A DNA stretch of 30,606 nucleotides. Origin: CAZNHL01 sp964572965 (GTDB taxonomy: Bacteria; Bacteroidota; Bacteroidia; Cytophagales; UBA9547). Made by a program: the position numbers and the translations under genes. The DNA lies in contig CAZNHL010000054.1 in NCBI GenBank assembly GCA_964572965.1, positions 1 through 30,606 of the forward strand, in the 5' to 3' direction. How positions within the stretch are numbered: the first letter of the stretch is position 1; each line of letters starts with the position of its first letter. Under the pieces are notes generated by a model. That model searched no databases. It was given only the letters and a program-made list of their open reading frames with translations, and had not been told where the DNA came from. This document shows positions 23,512 through 30,606 of the stretch, piece after piece.

Positions 23512-24270
23512 CTAAATGAGTTCTTTATTTTCTTCTTTGATCCAGTCGTAACCTTTTTCTTCAAGCTCCAAAGCCAGTTCTTTTGTTCCCGACTTCACAA
23601 TACGACCATTATATAACACGTGTACAAAATCAGGCACGATGTAATCAAGCAAACGCTGGTAGTGAGTTACCACTATGAAAGCATTGTCTTTGCTCTTCAA
23701 CTGATTTACACCATTGGCAACAATTCTCAATGCATCAATATCCAAACCAGAGTCAGTTTCATCAAGGATTGCCAATTTAGGTTCAAGCATTGCCATCTGG
23801 AATACTTCATTTCTTTTCTTTTCACCACCAGAGAACCCTTCATTCAATGAACGGCTCAACAAAGACTGATCGATTTCAACCAACTTCATTTTCTCTTTCA
23901 TTTGGTTAAGGAAAGAAATAGAATCCAATGGCTCCTGGCCTCTGTATTTTCTTACTTCATTTACAGCTGTCTTCAGGAAATTAGTAGTACTAACACCAGG
24001 AATTTCCACAGGATACTGAAAAGCCATGAAAACACCTTCTCTTGCTCTGTCTTCAGGAGAAAGATCCAATAAATCCTGACCTCTGAATTCTACAGAACCA
24101 CCTGTTACTTCGTACGCTTCACGGCCTGAAAGTACAGAAGCCAAAGTAGATTTTCCGGCACCGTTAGGTCCCATGATCGCGTGTACTTCACCTGGTTTTA
24201 CTTCAAGGTTTAAGCCTTTCAATATTTCCTTTTCCCCTATTCTCGCTTGTAAATTTGAAATCTTCAGCAT
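23512..24270 (-). CDS. sufC: Fe-S cluster assembly ATPase SufC
   Basis: This 252-residue ABC-type ATPase from the ATG at 24270 (an in-frame TTG at 24279 is less likely) powers conformational change in the SufBCD complex. Walker A is GPNGAGKS (34-41, Lys40). The signature region reads LNEGFSGGEKKRNE, as is usual for SufC rather than transporter ATPases. Walker B is LAILDETDSGLD, with the SufC-type DETDSGLD. The switch histidine is in VVTHYQRLL. No membrane domain is attached, as expected. Confidence 0.95.
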   Translation of the reverse strand: MLKISNLQARIGEKEILKGLNLEVKPGEVHAIMGPNGAGKSTLASVLSGREAYEVTGGSVEFRGQDLLDLSPEDRAREGVFMAFQYPVEIPGVSTTNFLKTAVNEVRKYRGQEPLDSISFLNQMKEKMKLVEIDQSLLSRSLNEGFSGGEKKRNEVFQMAMLEPKLAILDETDSGLDIDALRIVANGVNQLKSKDNAFIVVTHYQRLLDYIVPDFVHVLYNGRIVKSGTKELALELEEKGYDWIKEENKELI

Positions 24271-24396
24271 TTCTATCAATTATAAATGGTAAATGATGAA
24301 TGGTAAGTTAAAACCGTCATCTACACTTTTTCCTAATTCAATTTTTTTGTTTTATCCGAAGTCCAGGAATCCCTTACCCTCTTTCTTTATAGATAA
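24271..24396 (-). repeat. Spacer between sufB and sufC
   Basis: This 126-nt spacer contains the near-repeat AATGGTAAATGATGAATGGTA (about 24285-24305, two AATGGTAA units) and a T-rich stretch at 24340-24350. This unit differs from the repeats in the other suf spacers. No gene is visible. Confidence 0.45.
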
Positions 24397-25839
24397 TTAC
24401 CCTACAGAACCTTCCAATGAGATAGCCAGAAGCTTTTGAGCTTCTACAGCAAATTCCATTGGCAACTGGTTCAATACTTCTTTACAGTAACCATTTACAA
24501 TCAATGCCACAGCCTGTTCAGTATCGATACCACGTTGGTTACAGTAGAAAATCTGGTCTTCACCAATTTTAGAAGTAGTTGCTTCATGCTCAACCTGAGC
24601 AGTTTTGTTATCTACCTCAATGTATGGGAAAGTGTGAGCGCCACATTGATCACCCATCAACAATGAATCACATTGAGAGAAGTTTCTTGCATTGTCAGCT
24701 TTAGAACCAACTTTTACCAAACCTCTGTATGAGTTATGGCTCTTGCCAGCAGAAATACCTTTTGAAACGATACGACTCTTGGTGTTTTTACCAATGTGAA
24801 TCATCTTCGTTCCGGTATCTGCCTGCTGCATGTTATTTGTAACTGCTACTGAATAAAATTCAGCAATAGAATTATCCCCTTTCAAAATACAGGAAGGATA
24901 TTTCCATGTAATTGCAGAACCTGTTTCTACCTGTGTCCATGAGATTTTAGAAGATTCACCGGCACACATACCACGTTTTGTAACGAAGTTATAGATACCA
25001 CCTTTACCATCTTTATCTCCAGGATACCAGTTTTGTACCGTAGAATACTTGATCTCTGCTCTGTCATGAGCAACCAGTTCAACTACCGCAGCGTGTAACT
25101 GATTTTCGTCACGCATAGGAGCTGTACAGCCCTCAAGGTAACTTACATAAGCACCTTCATCAGCAATCAGCAAAGTTCTTTCAAACTGACCTGTGTTTGC
25201 CGCGTTGATACGGAAGTAAGTAGACAATTCCATCGGGCAACGAACGCCTTTCGGAATGTAGCAGAATGAACCATCAGAGAATACTGCCGAGTTCAATGCT
25301 GCAAAGTAGTTATCAGTCATTGGCACTACTGTACCAATATATTTCTTTACCAGGTCAGGGTGATGTTCGATTGCTTCACTCATAGAGCAGAAGATGATAC
25401 CCATTTCCCCTAACTTATCTTTGAAAGTAGTTGTGATCGATACTGAATCGATTACAGCATCTACCGCCACACCAGACAAACGTTTTTGTTCATCAAGTGA
25501 AATCCCTAGTTTCTCAAAGGTAGCTCTCAACTCAGGATCTATCTCATCCAGACTGTTTAAAGACACCTTTTGTTTAGGAGCAGAATAGTATATAATATCC
25601 TGATAATTGATCGGAGGGAATTGTACATTCACCCAGTGATGTGGCTCAGTTAAAGTTTTCCAGTGACGGAAAGCCTTTAAACGCCATTCCAACATCCACT
25701 CAGGTTCATTTTTCTTTGCAGAAATAAACCTCACAGTGCTCTCATCCAAGCCCTTAGGAGCTTCGTCTGCCTCAATATTGGTTACAAAACCATATTTATA
25801 CTCACTTGAGGTTATTTCGTCCAGAATATCTTGCGCCAT
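24397..25839 (-). CDS. sufB: Fe-S cluster assembly scaffold SufB
   Basis: This 480-residue scaffold subunit, on which clusters form, is the first gene of the suf operon. The C-terminal core is nearly identical in pattern to E. coli SufB: QCDSLLMGDQCGAHTFPY contains Cys390 (equivalent to Cys405), EHEATTSKIGEDQ contains Glu419 (equivalent to Glu434), and the protein ends KLLAISLEGSVG as in other SufB proteins. The mid region FCYIPKGVRCPMELSTYFRIN is also diagnostic. The ATG at 25839 follows an AT-rich leader holding a candidate -7 box on the minus strand (TAAATTTG, 25883-25876). Confidence 0.95.
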   Translation of the reverse strand: MAQDILDEITSSEYKYGFVTNIEADEAPKGLDESTVRFISAKKNEPEWMLEWRLKAFRHWKTLTEPHHWVNVQFPPINYQDIIYYSAPKQKVSLNSLDEIDPELRATFEKLGISLDEQKRLSGVAVDAVIDSVSITTTFKDKLGEMGIIFCSMSEAIEHHPDLVKKYIGTVVPMTDNYFAALNSAVFSDGSFCYIPKGVRCPMELSTYFRINAANTGQFERTLLIADEGAYVSYLEGCTAPMRDENQLHAAVVELVAHDRAEIKYSTVQNWYPGDKDGKGGIYNFVTKRGMCAGESSKISWTQVETGSAITWKYPSCILKGDNSIAEFYSVAVTNNMQQADTGTKMIHIGKNTKSRIVSKGISAGKSHNSYRGLVKVGSKADNARNFSQCDSLLMGDQCGAHTFPYIEVDNKTAQVEHEATTSKIGEDQIFYCNQRGIDTEQAVALIVNGYCKEVLNQLPMEFAVEAQKLLAISLEGSVG

Positions 25840-25875
25840 ATAGCAATTTGAATTATTTAGACCAGTTCTATCCTA

Positions 25876-25883
25876 CAAATTTA
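25876..25883 (-). promoter_or_regulatory. Candidate -7 box (TAAATTTG) of the suf operon
   Basis: The minus strand reads TAAATTTG, matching TAnnTTTG, 36 nt ahead of the sufB start. No -33 TTG lies at the right distance, so this is tentative. I see no IscR-like or Fur-like palindrome in the 118-nt divergent region. Confidence 0.3.
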
Positions 25884-25957
25884 CAAAGTATCTGGCAAAT
25901 TTGTTCCCTTTATCTTGAAAAATAACAAACAATGTATGATTTTACTTAGCTTTGAAA

Positions 25958-26638
25958 ATGACTTTCAGCATTATCTATGAAGACAACAACCTAATTGTTG
26001 TCAATAAGCCTTGCGGAATCATCAGCCATGATGCCGTTTCCAACCCCAAAAACATTGGATTTCTACTTCATAGCTACTTCAAAAACAGAGGTATTCCCAA
26101 ACCTTATATCGCAGTGGTACATCGAATAGACCAAGCTGTAAGCGGTGCCCTTGTTATTGCAAAAACACCACAGGCAGCAGCTTCACTCAGCAAACAATTT
26201 GCCGAACGTACTACAGAAAAGGTTTATCACGCATTAGTTAAAAGTGTACTTCCAAACGCTAAAGGCTCTTTAACTCATTACCTAATCCATACTTCGAAAA
26301 ACAATAAATCGAAGGCATACGACACCAAAGTTCCTGAATCAAAAAAGTGTAGTTTAGATTATGAAGTTTTAAAAAAGACTACAAGTTATTATCTATTGGA
26401 GATCAGGCCGCGGGAAGGACGGACACATCAGATCAGATGCCAGCTTTCAGCTACAGGAAGCCCAATCAAAGGTGATTTAAAATACGGCTTCGACCGTTCC
26501 AATAAAGAAGGCGGAATTAGCCTTCACTCCTACTCTATTAGTTTCGTACATCCTATCACTGAAGAAAAAGTACAATTTACAGCTCCTTACTCACCAAACA
26601 GTAGCTGGACCATTGTTGCAGGCAACTTAAAAACATAA
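25958..26638 (+). CDS. RluA-family pseudouridine synthase
   Basis: This is a 226-residue protein from the ATG at 25958 (an in-frame TTG at 25952 is less likely). It converts uridine to pseudouridine in an RNA. Motif I appears as IIYEDNNLIVVNKPCGI (5-21). The catalytic motif is VVHRIDQAVSGALVIAK, with Asp58; most relatives have HRLDxxTSG, so HRIDQAVSG is a slight variant. EIRPREGRTHQIRCQLSATGSPIKGD is the conserved late motif. There is no N-terminal S4 domain, unlike RluD. The RNA target cannot be told. It diverges from sufB and ends at a bidirectional terminator. Confidence 0.88.
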   Translation: MTFSIIYEDNNLIVVNKPCGIISHDAVSNPKNIGFLLHSYFKNRGIPKPYIAVVHRIDQAVSGALVIAKTPQAAASLSKQFAERTTEKVYHALVKSVLPNAKGSLTHYLIHTSKNNKSKAYDTKVPESKKCSLDYEVLKKTTSYYLLEIRPREGRTHQIRCQLSATGSPIKGDLKYGFDRSNKEGGISLHSYSISFVHPITEEKVQFTAPYSPNSSWTIVAGNLKT

Positions 26639-26639
26639 A

Positions 26640-26665
26640 AAAACCTCGCTGTTAAACGAGGTTTT
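26640..26665. terminator. Bidirectional rho-independent terminator
   Basis: AAAACCTCG (26640-26648) and CGAGGTTTT (26657-26665) form a 9-bp stem with an 8-nt loop, flanked by A residues on the left and T residues on the right. It lies between the pseudouridine synthase gene and the convergent minus-strand gene ending at 26682. Confidence 0.75.
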
Positions 26666-26681
26666 CTATATTTACTAAAAT

Positions 26682-28124
26682 CTAATATTGCGTATTCTGG
26701 GGATCAAAATTTAACCAGCCACTATTCCAATTCCATGCTGCATCTGGTGTAGTTCCAAATGCACCTCTGTATGTCGTAGGAGTCCAGAATGAATCTGTCA
26801 ATCCATTACCACTAAAAACTGCGCCAGTCAAAGCTGGTGATGCTGGGGCCAAAAATCCGGCATCTTTCACAACTGAAATACTAGCCAAAACATCAGTGAC
26901 TTTCTTAGTACTTGTCCATGTGTTTGATGCTACAAAACCTGTTGTATCGTTACCCATCCCGGATGTGAAAGATGCTCTGGTTTGAAAAACCCCTATTACA
27001 TTATTTTTAACCTTTAATATACCACTTGTCTTCTCAAAGTTAATACCTGTTTTAAAGCCTAAAAGCACCGAATTATAAATTCCCTGTGCAGAATTTCTTC
27101 TTAAATGAGCAATATTTTGATAATTAGCATTGATATTCCCGGCAACCAATGAGCTATCGACAACATTGCGTGCAGCAAAAACATAAGGTCCTAAAATCGA
27201 AATATTTGAAAACTGAGCTGTTGTTTGTGGAGTCAGAGAAGTTCCTGCTGGATCATTATCAGATTCAAACCCGTTAGATCCCGTCTGATCTGCCATAACA
27301 GGATCTCTGAAAACAACGCCGAACTGCACTTTGCCATGATATCCCAAATCGGTATCGAAGTCGTCATCCCAAGCTGTATATGATACCAGATACTTAGCAT
27401 TTACAGTTCCTCCAAACCATTCAAAAGCATCATCACCGCAAAAAGAAACCTGAATATGATCAATAGTTGTACCAGACCCTACAGAGCATAATGACAAGGC
27501 ATTGATCTCTTTATTCGGAGCATAAGCAACACCAGCATATTCAATACGAATGTATTTCAAAGACCCGGAGTTATCTGCTTCATCACTACCACCATAAAGA
27601 CCATTATCAGTACCGCTACTTACAGAAAAATCTGTTGGGCCTTCCATTGCAATTGTTGTCCCCTGATTATTAGGAGCTTTCCCACAAATAACAATTCCTC
27701 CCCAATCACCTGGTTTTTTATATCCGGCAGGAGCACTTGATGTAAAAACAATTGGTTTGGCTGCAGTACCATTTGCAATTAGCTTGCCTCCTCTGTTTAT
27801 CACCAAAGCACCTTTGGAAGCTTTATCGCCCATTATCACAGTACCGGCAGGAATTGTAAGCGTATTACCACTTTGTACATACACAAGACCATTCAATAAA
27901 TATTGTTTGTTAGCATCAAGCGTTTGTGTTACTAAATTACCAGATAATGGAGTTGGCCCTCCCGGATTTACCACCAATTTTGGCTTGATAAAAGTCATAC
28001 TGTCAATCTTTGCTACTGATTGTTTGTATGTCACATTTCCTCCCTCGTAGATGTATAGCGTATCCTGCGCCTGTATTAAACTTGCAGCTAGGATACTTAC
28101 AATAAATATTAATACCTTCTTCAT
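26682..28124 (-). CDS. Secreted protein of a Bacteroidetes-specific family, paralog 2 of a tandem pair
   Basis: This is a 480-residue protein with a signal peptide (about 1-19, ending SLIQAQ). Just after it, DTLYIYEGGNVTYKQSVAKI followed by DSMTF resembles the short LYI...IDSxTF module found at the start of many exported Bacteroidetes proteins. The middle (about 60-400) looks like a repetitive beta-helix (for example GTVIMGDKASKGALVINRGG, LKYIRIEYAG, TIDHIQVSFCGDDAFEWFGG). The C-terminus is FGTTPDAAWNWNSGWLNFDP, with no T9SS domain recognisable. It is a same-length paralog of the gene at 28682-30124; the last 52 residues are identical. The role is unknown; an adhesin or surface or periplasmic beta-helix is plausible. 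Confidence 0.8.
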   Translation of the reverse strand: MKKVLIFIVSILAASLIQAQDTLYIYEGGNVTYKQSVAKIDSMTFIKPKLVVNPGGPTPLSGNLVTQTLDANKQYLLNGLVYVQSGNTLTIPAGTVIMGDKASKGALVINRGGKLIANGTAAKPIVFTSSAPAGYKKPGDWGGIVICGKAPNNQGTTIAMEGPTDFSVSSGTDNGLYGGSDEADNSGSLKYIRIEYAGVAYAPNKEINALSLCSVGSGTTIDHIQVSFCGDDAFEWFGGTVNAKYLVSYTAWDDDFDTDLGYHGKVQFGVVFRDPVMADQTGSNGFESDNDPAGTSLTPQTTAQFSNISILGPYVFAARNVVDSSLVAGNINANYQNIAHLRRNSAQGIYNSVLLGFKTGINFEKTSGILKVKNNVIGVFQTRASFTSGMGNDTTGFVASNTWTSTKKVTDVLASISVVKDAGFLAPASPALTGAVFSGNGLTDSFWTPTTYRGAFGTTPDAAWNWNSGWLNFDPQNTQY

Positions 28125-28137
28125 TATATTCTACTAA

Positions 28138-28647
28138 TTAATTCTTGATAATTTTTACAGTTTTAACCTGACCATCTGCCGTAATTCTGCACACATACAA
28201 ACCTGCTGTTAACTGACTCAGATCAATTCTGGTAAAGAGCCCCTCACTTCCATACAAACCACTAACAACAGCATTTCCCAGTAAATCAAAGAATTCTGCT
28301 TTTACAGATTTTAACTGTATATCAGAGCGTAAGATCAGCACATCTGTAACCGGATTAGGATAAACTACAATACTATTACTTCCTTCTATAATTGATGGCT
28401 CAATGCCCGTAGCCAAATCACTAAAAGAAAAATAACGCAGACTACTATATCCAAAAATACTGGTGTTCCCATCCTGCTTATTGACATTAATATGGCCATT
28501 GCTAAATGTAAGATTCTTAACAGAACTCACAGGAATGGTTGTTAACTCCCCGGAACTCCCTCTGAAATATAAATTACTTTGGGCCTGAACACTATCGAAT
28601 CCAAGCAGGAGCATCATGAAGACACTTAATTGTAAAATTTTATACAT
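28138..28647 (-). CDS. Small secreted T9SS sorting-domain protein
   Basis: This is a 169-residue protein with a signal peptide (about 1-22, ending DSVQAQ). Residues about 23-75 contain two short LYF/LTF-type beta units (LTTIPVSSVKNLTFSNGHI). Residues about 92-169 form a type A T9SS sorting domain: VVYPNPVTDVLILRSD at the start, LSQLTAGLYVCRIT and VKTVKIIKN at the end. There is little sequence other than the N-terminal module and the sorting domain, so it may serve as a small surface component. It lies between the two 480-residue paralogs with gaps of 34 and 13 nt, and is probably co-transcribed with both. Confidence 0.82.
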   Translation of the reverse strand: MYKILQLSVFMMLLLGFDSVQAQSNLYFRGSSGELTTIPVSSVKNLTFSNGHINVNKQDGNTSIFGYSSLRYFSFSDLATGIEPSIIEGSNSIVVYPNPVTDVLILRSDIQLKSVKAEFFDLLGNAVVSGLYGSEGLFTRIDLSQLTAGLYVCRITADGQVKTVKIIKN

Positions 28648-28681
28648 AACGATTAAAATTCAATTTGAGTAATAAAGAAAT

Positions 28682-30124
28682 CTAGTACTGCGTATTCTGC
28701 GGATCAAAATTCAACCAACCACTGTTCCAATTCCACGCAGCATCCGGTGTAGTCCCAAATGCTCCTCTATATGTTGTTGGTGTCCAGAAAGAATCTGTTA
28801 ACCCATTTCCACTGAAAACTGCTCCCGTTAAAGCTGGCGATGTTGCAGACAAAAAGCCTGCATCTTTTTCTACAGAAATGCTCGCTAAAACATCTGTCAC
28901 TTTCTTAGTACTTGTCCAGGTATTATATGCTACGAAACTGGTTGTATCATTGCCATTACCAGCTGTAAATAAAGCAGGCCCTGTTTTGAAAGCACCGATT
29001 AAGTCATTTTTCACCTTTAATGAGCCACTAGTCTTTTCAAAATTGATTCCTGTGGGAAAGCCCATTAGTAACGAATTATAAATACCCTGAGCAGAATTTC
29101 TTCTCAAATGCGCAGCATACTGAAAATTAGCACTGATATTCCCTGAATTCAGTGTACTATCAGCATTTCTGGCCGCAAACACATAAGGCCCTAAAAGTGA
29201 CATATTGGAAAACAGCGCTGAAGTCTGAGGTGTAAAAGTAGAGCCGGTTTGATCATTGTCAGATTCAAATCCTTTCGATCCTGACTGATCTGCCATTGTA
29301 GGGTCTCTGAAAGCAACGCCGAACTGCACTTTGCCATGATACCCCAAATCGGTATCAAAATCATCATCCCAACTTTTATAGGCAACAAGATATTTGGCAT
29401 TTACACTACCGCCAAACCATTCAAAAGAATCATCTAAAGAAAATGAAACCTGAACATGGTCTATCGTTGTACCTGATCCCACAGAACAAAGTGTCAAGCC
29501 ATTCAACTCTAAATTAGGAGCATAAGCTATACCCGCATATTCTATACGAACATATTTTAAAGATCCGGAATTATCATCCTCATCCGTTCCTCCATAAAGA
29601 CCATTATCCGTCCCATTTGAGACTGAAAAATCTGCCGGTCCCTCCATAGCTATTGTAGCCCCCTGATTATTGGGAGCTTTTCCACAAATAACAATTCCTC
29701 CCCAATCTCCTGCATTTCTGTATCCTGCAGGTTGTTGAGATGTAAAAACGATAGGGTTGGTAGCCGTCCCATTAGCAATCAACTTCCCTCCTCTGTTTAT
29801 TATTAGTTTTCCCTTCGTAGAGTAATCTCCGAATATGACTGTTCCTGCTGGAATTGTCAATGTATTACCACTTTGTACATATACAAAGCCTGTCAGTACA
29901 TACCTCTTACCAGCATCAAGCGTTTGAGTTGTCAGATTGCCTGACAAACTGACCATTTGCCCTGTTCCTGTTTGAGAATTTGGTTTTATAAAAGTAATGC
30001 TATCAATCTTATTGACAGATTGCTTATATGTCACAGACCCACCTTCATAAATATATAATGTATCCTGGGCCCTTACAAAAGTGGTAACTGTTAAAATAGC
30101 GGCTATTAGTGTTAATCCCCTCAT
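28682..30124 (-). CDS. Secreted protein of a Bacteroidetes-specific family, paralog 1 of a tandem pair
   Basis: This 480-residue protein has the same layout as the gene at 26682-28124: signal peptide (about 1-19, ending FVRAQ), LYIY...IDSITF module, beta-helix-like middle (LKYVRIEYAG, TIDHVQVSFSLDDSFEWFGG, WDDDFDTDLGYHGKVQFGV) and a C-terminus identical over its last 52 residues to its paralog. By eye the two are mostly identical, with differences concentrated in the loop around residues 45-60 and 380-395. It is the first gene of a three-gene minus-strand unit with its own promoter. No T9SS domain or lipobox is visible, so its final location is uncertain. Confidence 0.8.
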   Translation of the reverse strand: MRGLTLIAAILTVTTFVRAQDTLYIYEGGSVTYKQSVNKIDSITFIKPNSQTGTGQMVSLSGNLTTQTLDAGKRYVLTGFVYVQSGNTLTIPAGTVIFGDYSTKGKLIINRGGKLIANGTATNPIVFTSQQPAGYRNAGDWGGIVICGKAPNNQGATIAMEGPADFSVSNGTDNGLYGGTDEDDNSGSLKYVRIEYAGIAYAPNLELNGLTLCSVGSGTTIDHVQVSFSLDDSFEWFGGSVNAKYLVAYKSWDDDFDTDLGYHGKVQFGVAFRDPTMADQSGSKGFESDNDQTGSTFTPQTSALFSNMSLLGPYVFAARNADSTLNSGNISANFQYAAHLRRNSAQGIYNSLLMGFPTGINFEKTSGSLKVKNDLIGAFKTGPALFTAGNGNDTTSFVAYNTWTSTKKVTDVLASISVEKDAGFLSATSPALTGAVFSGNGLTDSFWTPTTYRGAFGTTPDAAWNWNSGWLNFDPQNTQY

Positions 30125-30161
30125 ATCCGTTGTGCTGGTAAAATATTACTTAACAATAGCT

Positions 30162-30195
30162 CAAAGGTAACACATCATAAAGGCACTAAACCCAA
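30162..30195 (-). promoter_or_regulatory. Promoter of the tandem paralog operon
   Basis: On the minus strand, TTG (30195-30193) and TACCTTTG (30169-30162) are separated by 23 nt, within the TTG-N17-23-TAnnTTTG range. The leader to the ATG at 30124 would be about 30 nt. Confidence 0.5.
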
Positions 30196-30494
30196 CCATA
30201 GTGTTATCTTATTGTTAACAATACATCTGTTTTTCCGAAGTTTCCCTTCCAGGTTTAAGGATAGCAGTATAAAAAGTGTGTAAAGGCGGGGCGGGTTTGG
30301 CGGTCTGTTGGTTATATGGCATTTTGATCCGCTTTATTCCGGATCAAGTCGATCAGGCTTTTATAACTATCGTTCATGTGAAAAATTATTCCTCACAAAA
30401 ATCAACATTTATTAAATACTCCACAACTTTTGGTTTTGATCCGCTTTCTCCCTAACAACAACCACCTGACACTTAGCAACAAGATTTGGGGCAT

Positions 30495-30533
30495 AAAAAA
30501 AGTCCTGTCCCGCAATAATTGCGGGACAGGACT
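30495..30533 (-). terminator. Rho-independent terminator of the rRNA operon
   Basis: A perfect 15-bp GC-rich stem (30501-30515 with 30519-30533) has the loop TAA. The six A residues at 30495-30500 read as a U run on the minus strand. It lies about 50 nt after the end of the 5S rRNA. Confidence 0.88.
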
Positions 30534-30584
30534 TCTATTTCTTGTATCATTTTCCGAACATTCCCCTATGTACTTTGTAAATAA

Positions 30585-30606
30585 GGTTGGCAACGACCTA
30601 CTCTCC
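30585..30606 (-). rRNA. rrf: 5S ribosomal RNA, 3' end (partial)
   Basis: The minus strand reads GGAGAGTAGGTC followed by GTTGCCAACC, the typical 3' end of bacterial 5S rRNA (helix I closing strand and the GAGAGTAGG segment). Only about 22 nt are inside the window; the rest lies beyond the right edge. A strong terminator follows, which supports the end of an rRNA operon. Confidence 0.82.

Larger units (their letters stand above)
30125..30584. other. Intergenic region between rRNA operon and paralog operon
   Basis: This 460-nt gap holds the paralog operon promoter (30162-30195), a G-rich stretch near 30286-30300, an 8-bp hairpin TTGATCCG/CGGATCAA (30324-30331 and 30340-30347), a direct repeat TTTTGATCCGCTTT (30322-30335 and 30434-30447), and the rRNA terminator (30495-30533). 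I see no credible gene; the short minus-strand frame at 30402-30593 runs through the terminator and into the 5S gene. Confidence 0.6.

Noticed and set aside
25947..25954. TAGCTTTG as a -7 box for the pseudouridine synthase gene
   Set aside because: It ends 3 nt before the ATG and there is no -33 TTG, so transcription would begin within the coding region.
30402..30593. Minus-strand 63-residue frame
   Set aside because: It runs through the rRNA terminator stem and into the 5S rRNA end; its translation has no recognisable features.

Overview
This window looks like a chromosomal segment of a Bacteroidota (Bacteroidetes) bacterium. The reasons are type IX secretion (T9SS) C-terminal sorting domains, an outer-membrane beta-barrel receptor with a CarboxypepD-like N-terminus, several TAnnTTTG promoter -7 boxes, AT-rich leaders with few Shine-Dalgarno sequences, and a full SUF operon with a bacilliredoxin at its end. 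I cannot name the genus from sequence alone. I see no phage, insertion sequence, CRISPR array, tRNA or riboswitch. The right edge cuts into the 3' end of a 5S rRNA gene, so the window abuts a ribosomal RNA operon.

Layout. 126-2936 (minus) is a secreted M43-like metalloprotease with a T9SS domain; its catalytic domain appears shortened. 3256-8397 (plus) is a block of envelope genes: a membrane protein plus a small winged-helix regulator (overlapping), two small membrane proteins, then a tight operon of a DUF4173-type membrane protein, a six-helix membrane protein, a DUF1361 protein and a DgkA-type lipid kinase. The three transcription units in this block each begin with the same 23-bp element ACTTTG-N5-CAAAGTACTTTA, so they are probably a local regulon of the small regulator. 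8477-10801 holds a Crp/Fnr-type regulator and a two-gene unit (GNAT-like acyltransferase plus class V aminotransferase) whose promoter carries a perfect TTTGACATATGTCAAA palindrome.

11045-17943 (plus) is an exported TPR-CHAT protease-like protein, an ECF-type sigma factor preceded by an 11-G tract, a membrane-anchored putative anti-sigma factor, and an outer-membrane beta-barrel receptor. The receptor converges on a DUF418 membrane protein (17988-19172, minus); a perfect 52-nt palindrome covers both stop codons.

25839-19420 (minus) is the iron-sulfur cluster assembly operon sufB-sufC-sufD-sufS-sufE-sufT-like-brx. Four of its spacers are unusually long and filled with degenerate repeats. An RluA-type pseudouridine synthase diverges from it. 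30124-26682 (minus) encodes two paralogous 480-residue secreted proteins with a small T9SS-domain protein between them, all reading away from the rRNA operon.

The most interesting signals are regulatory: the three-copy operator, the Fnr-like palindrome, the G tract in front of the sigma factor, the 52-nt shared terminator, and the repeat-filled spacers of the suf operon.
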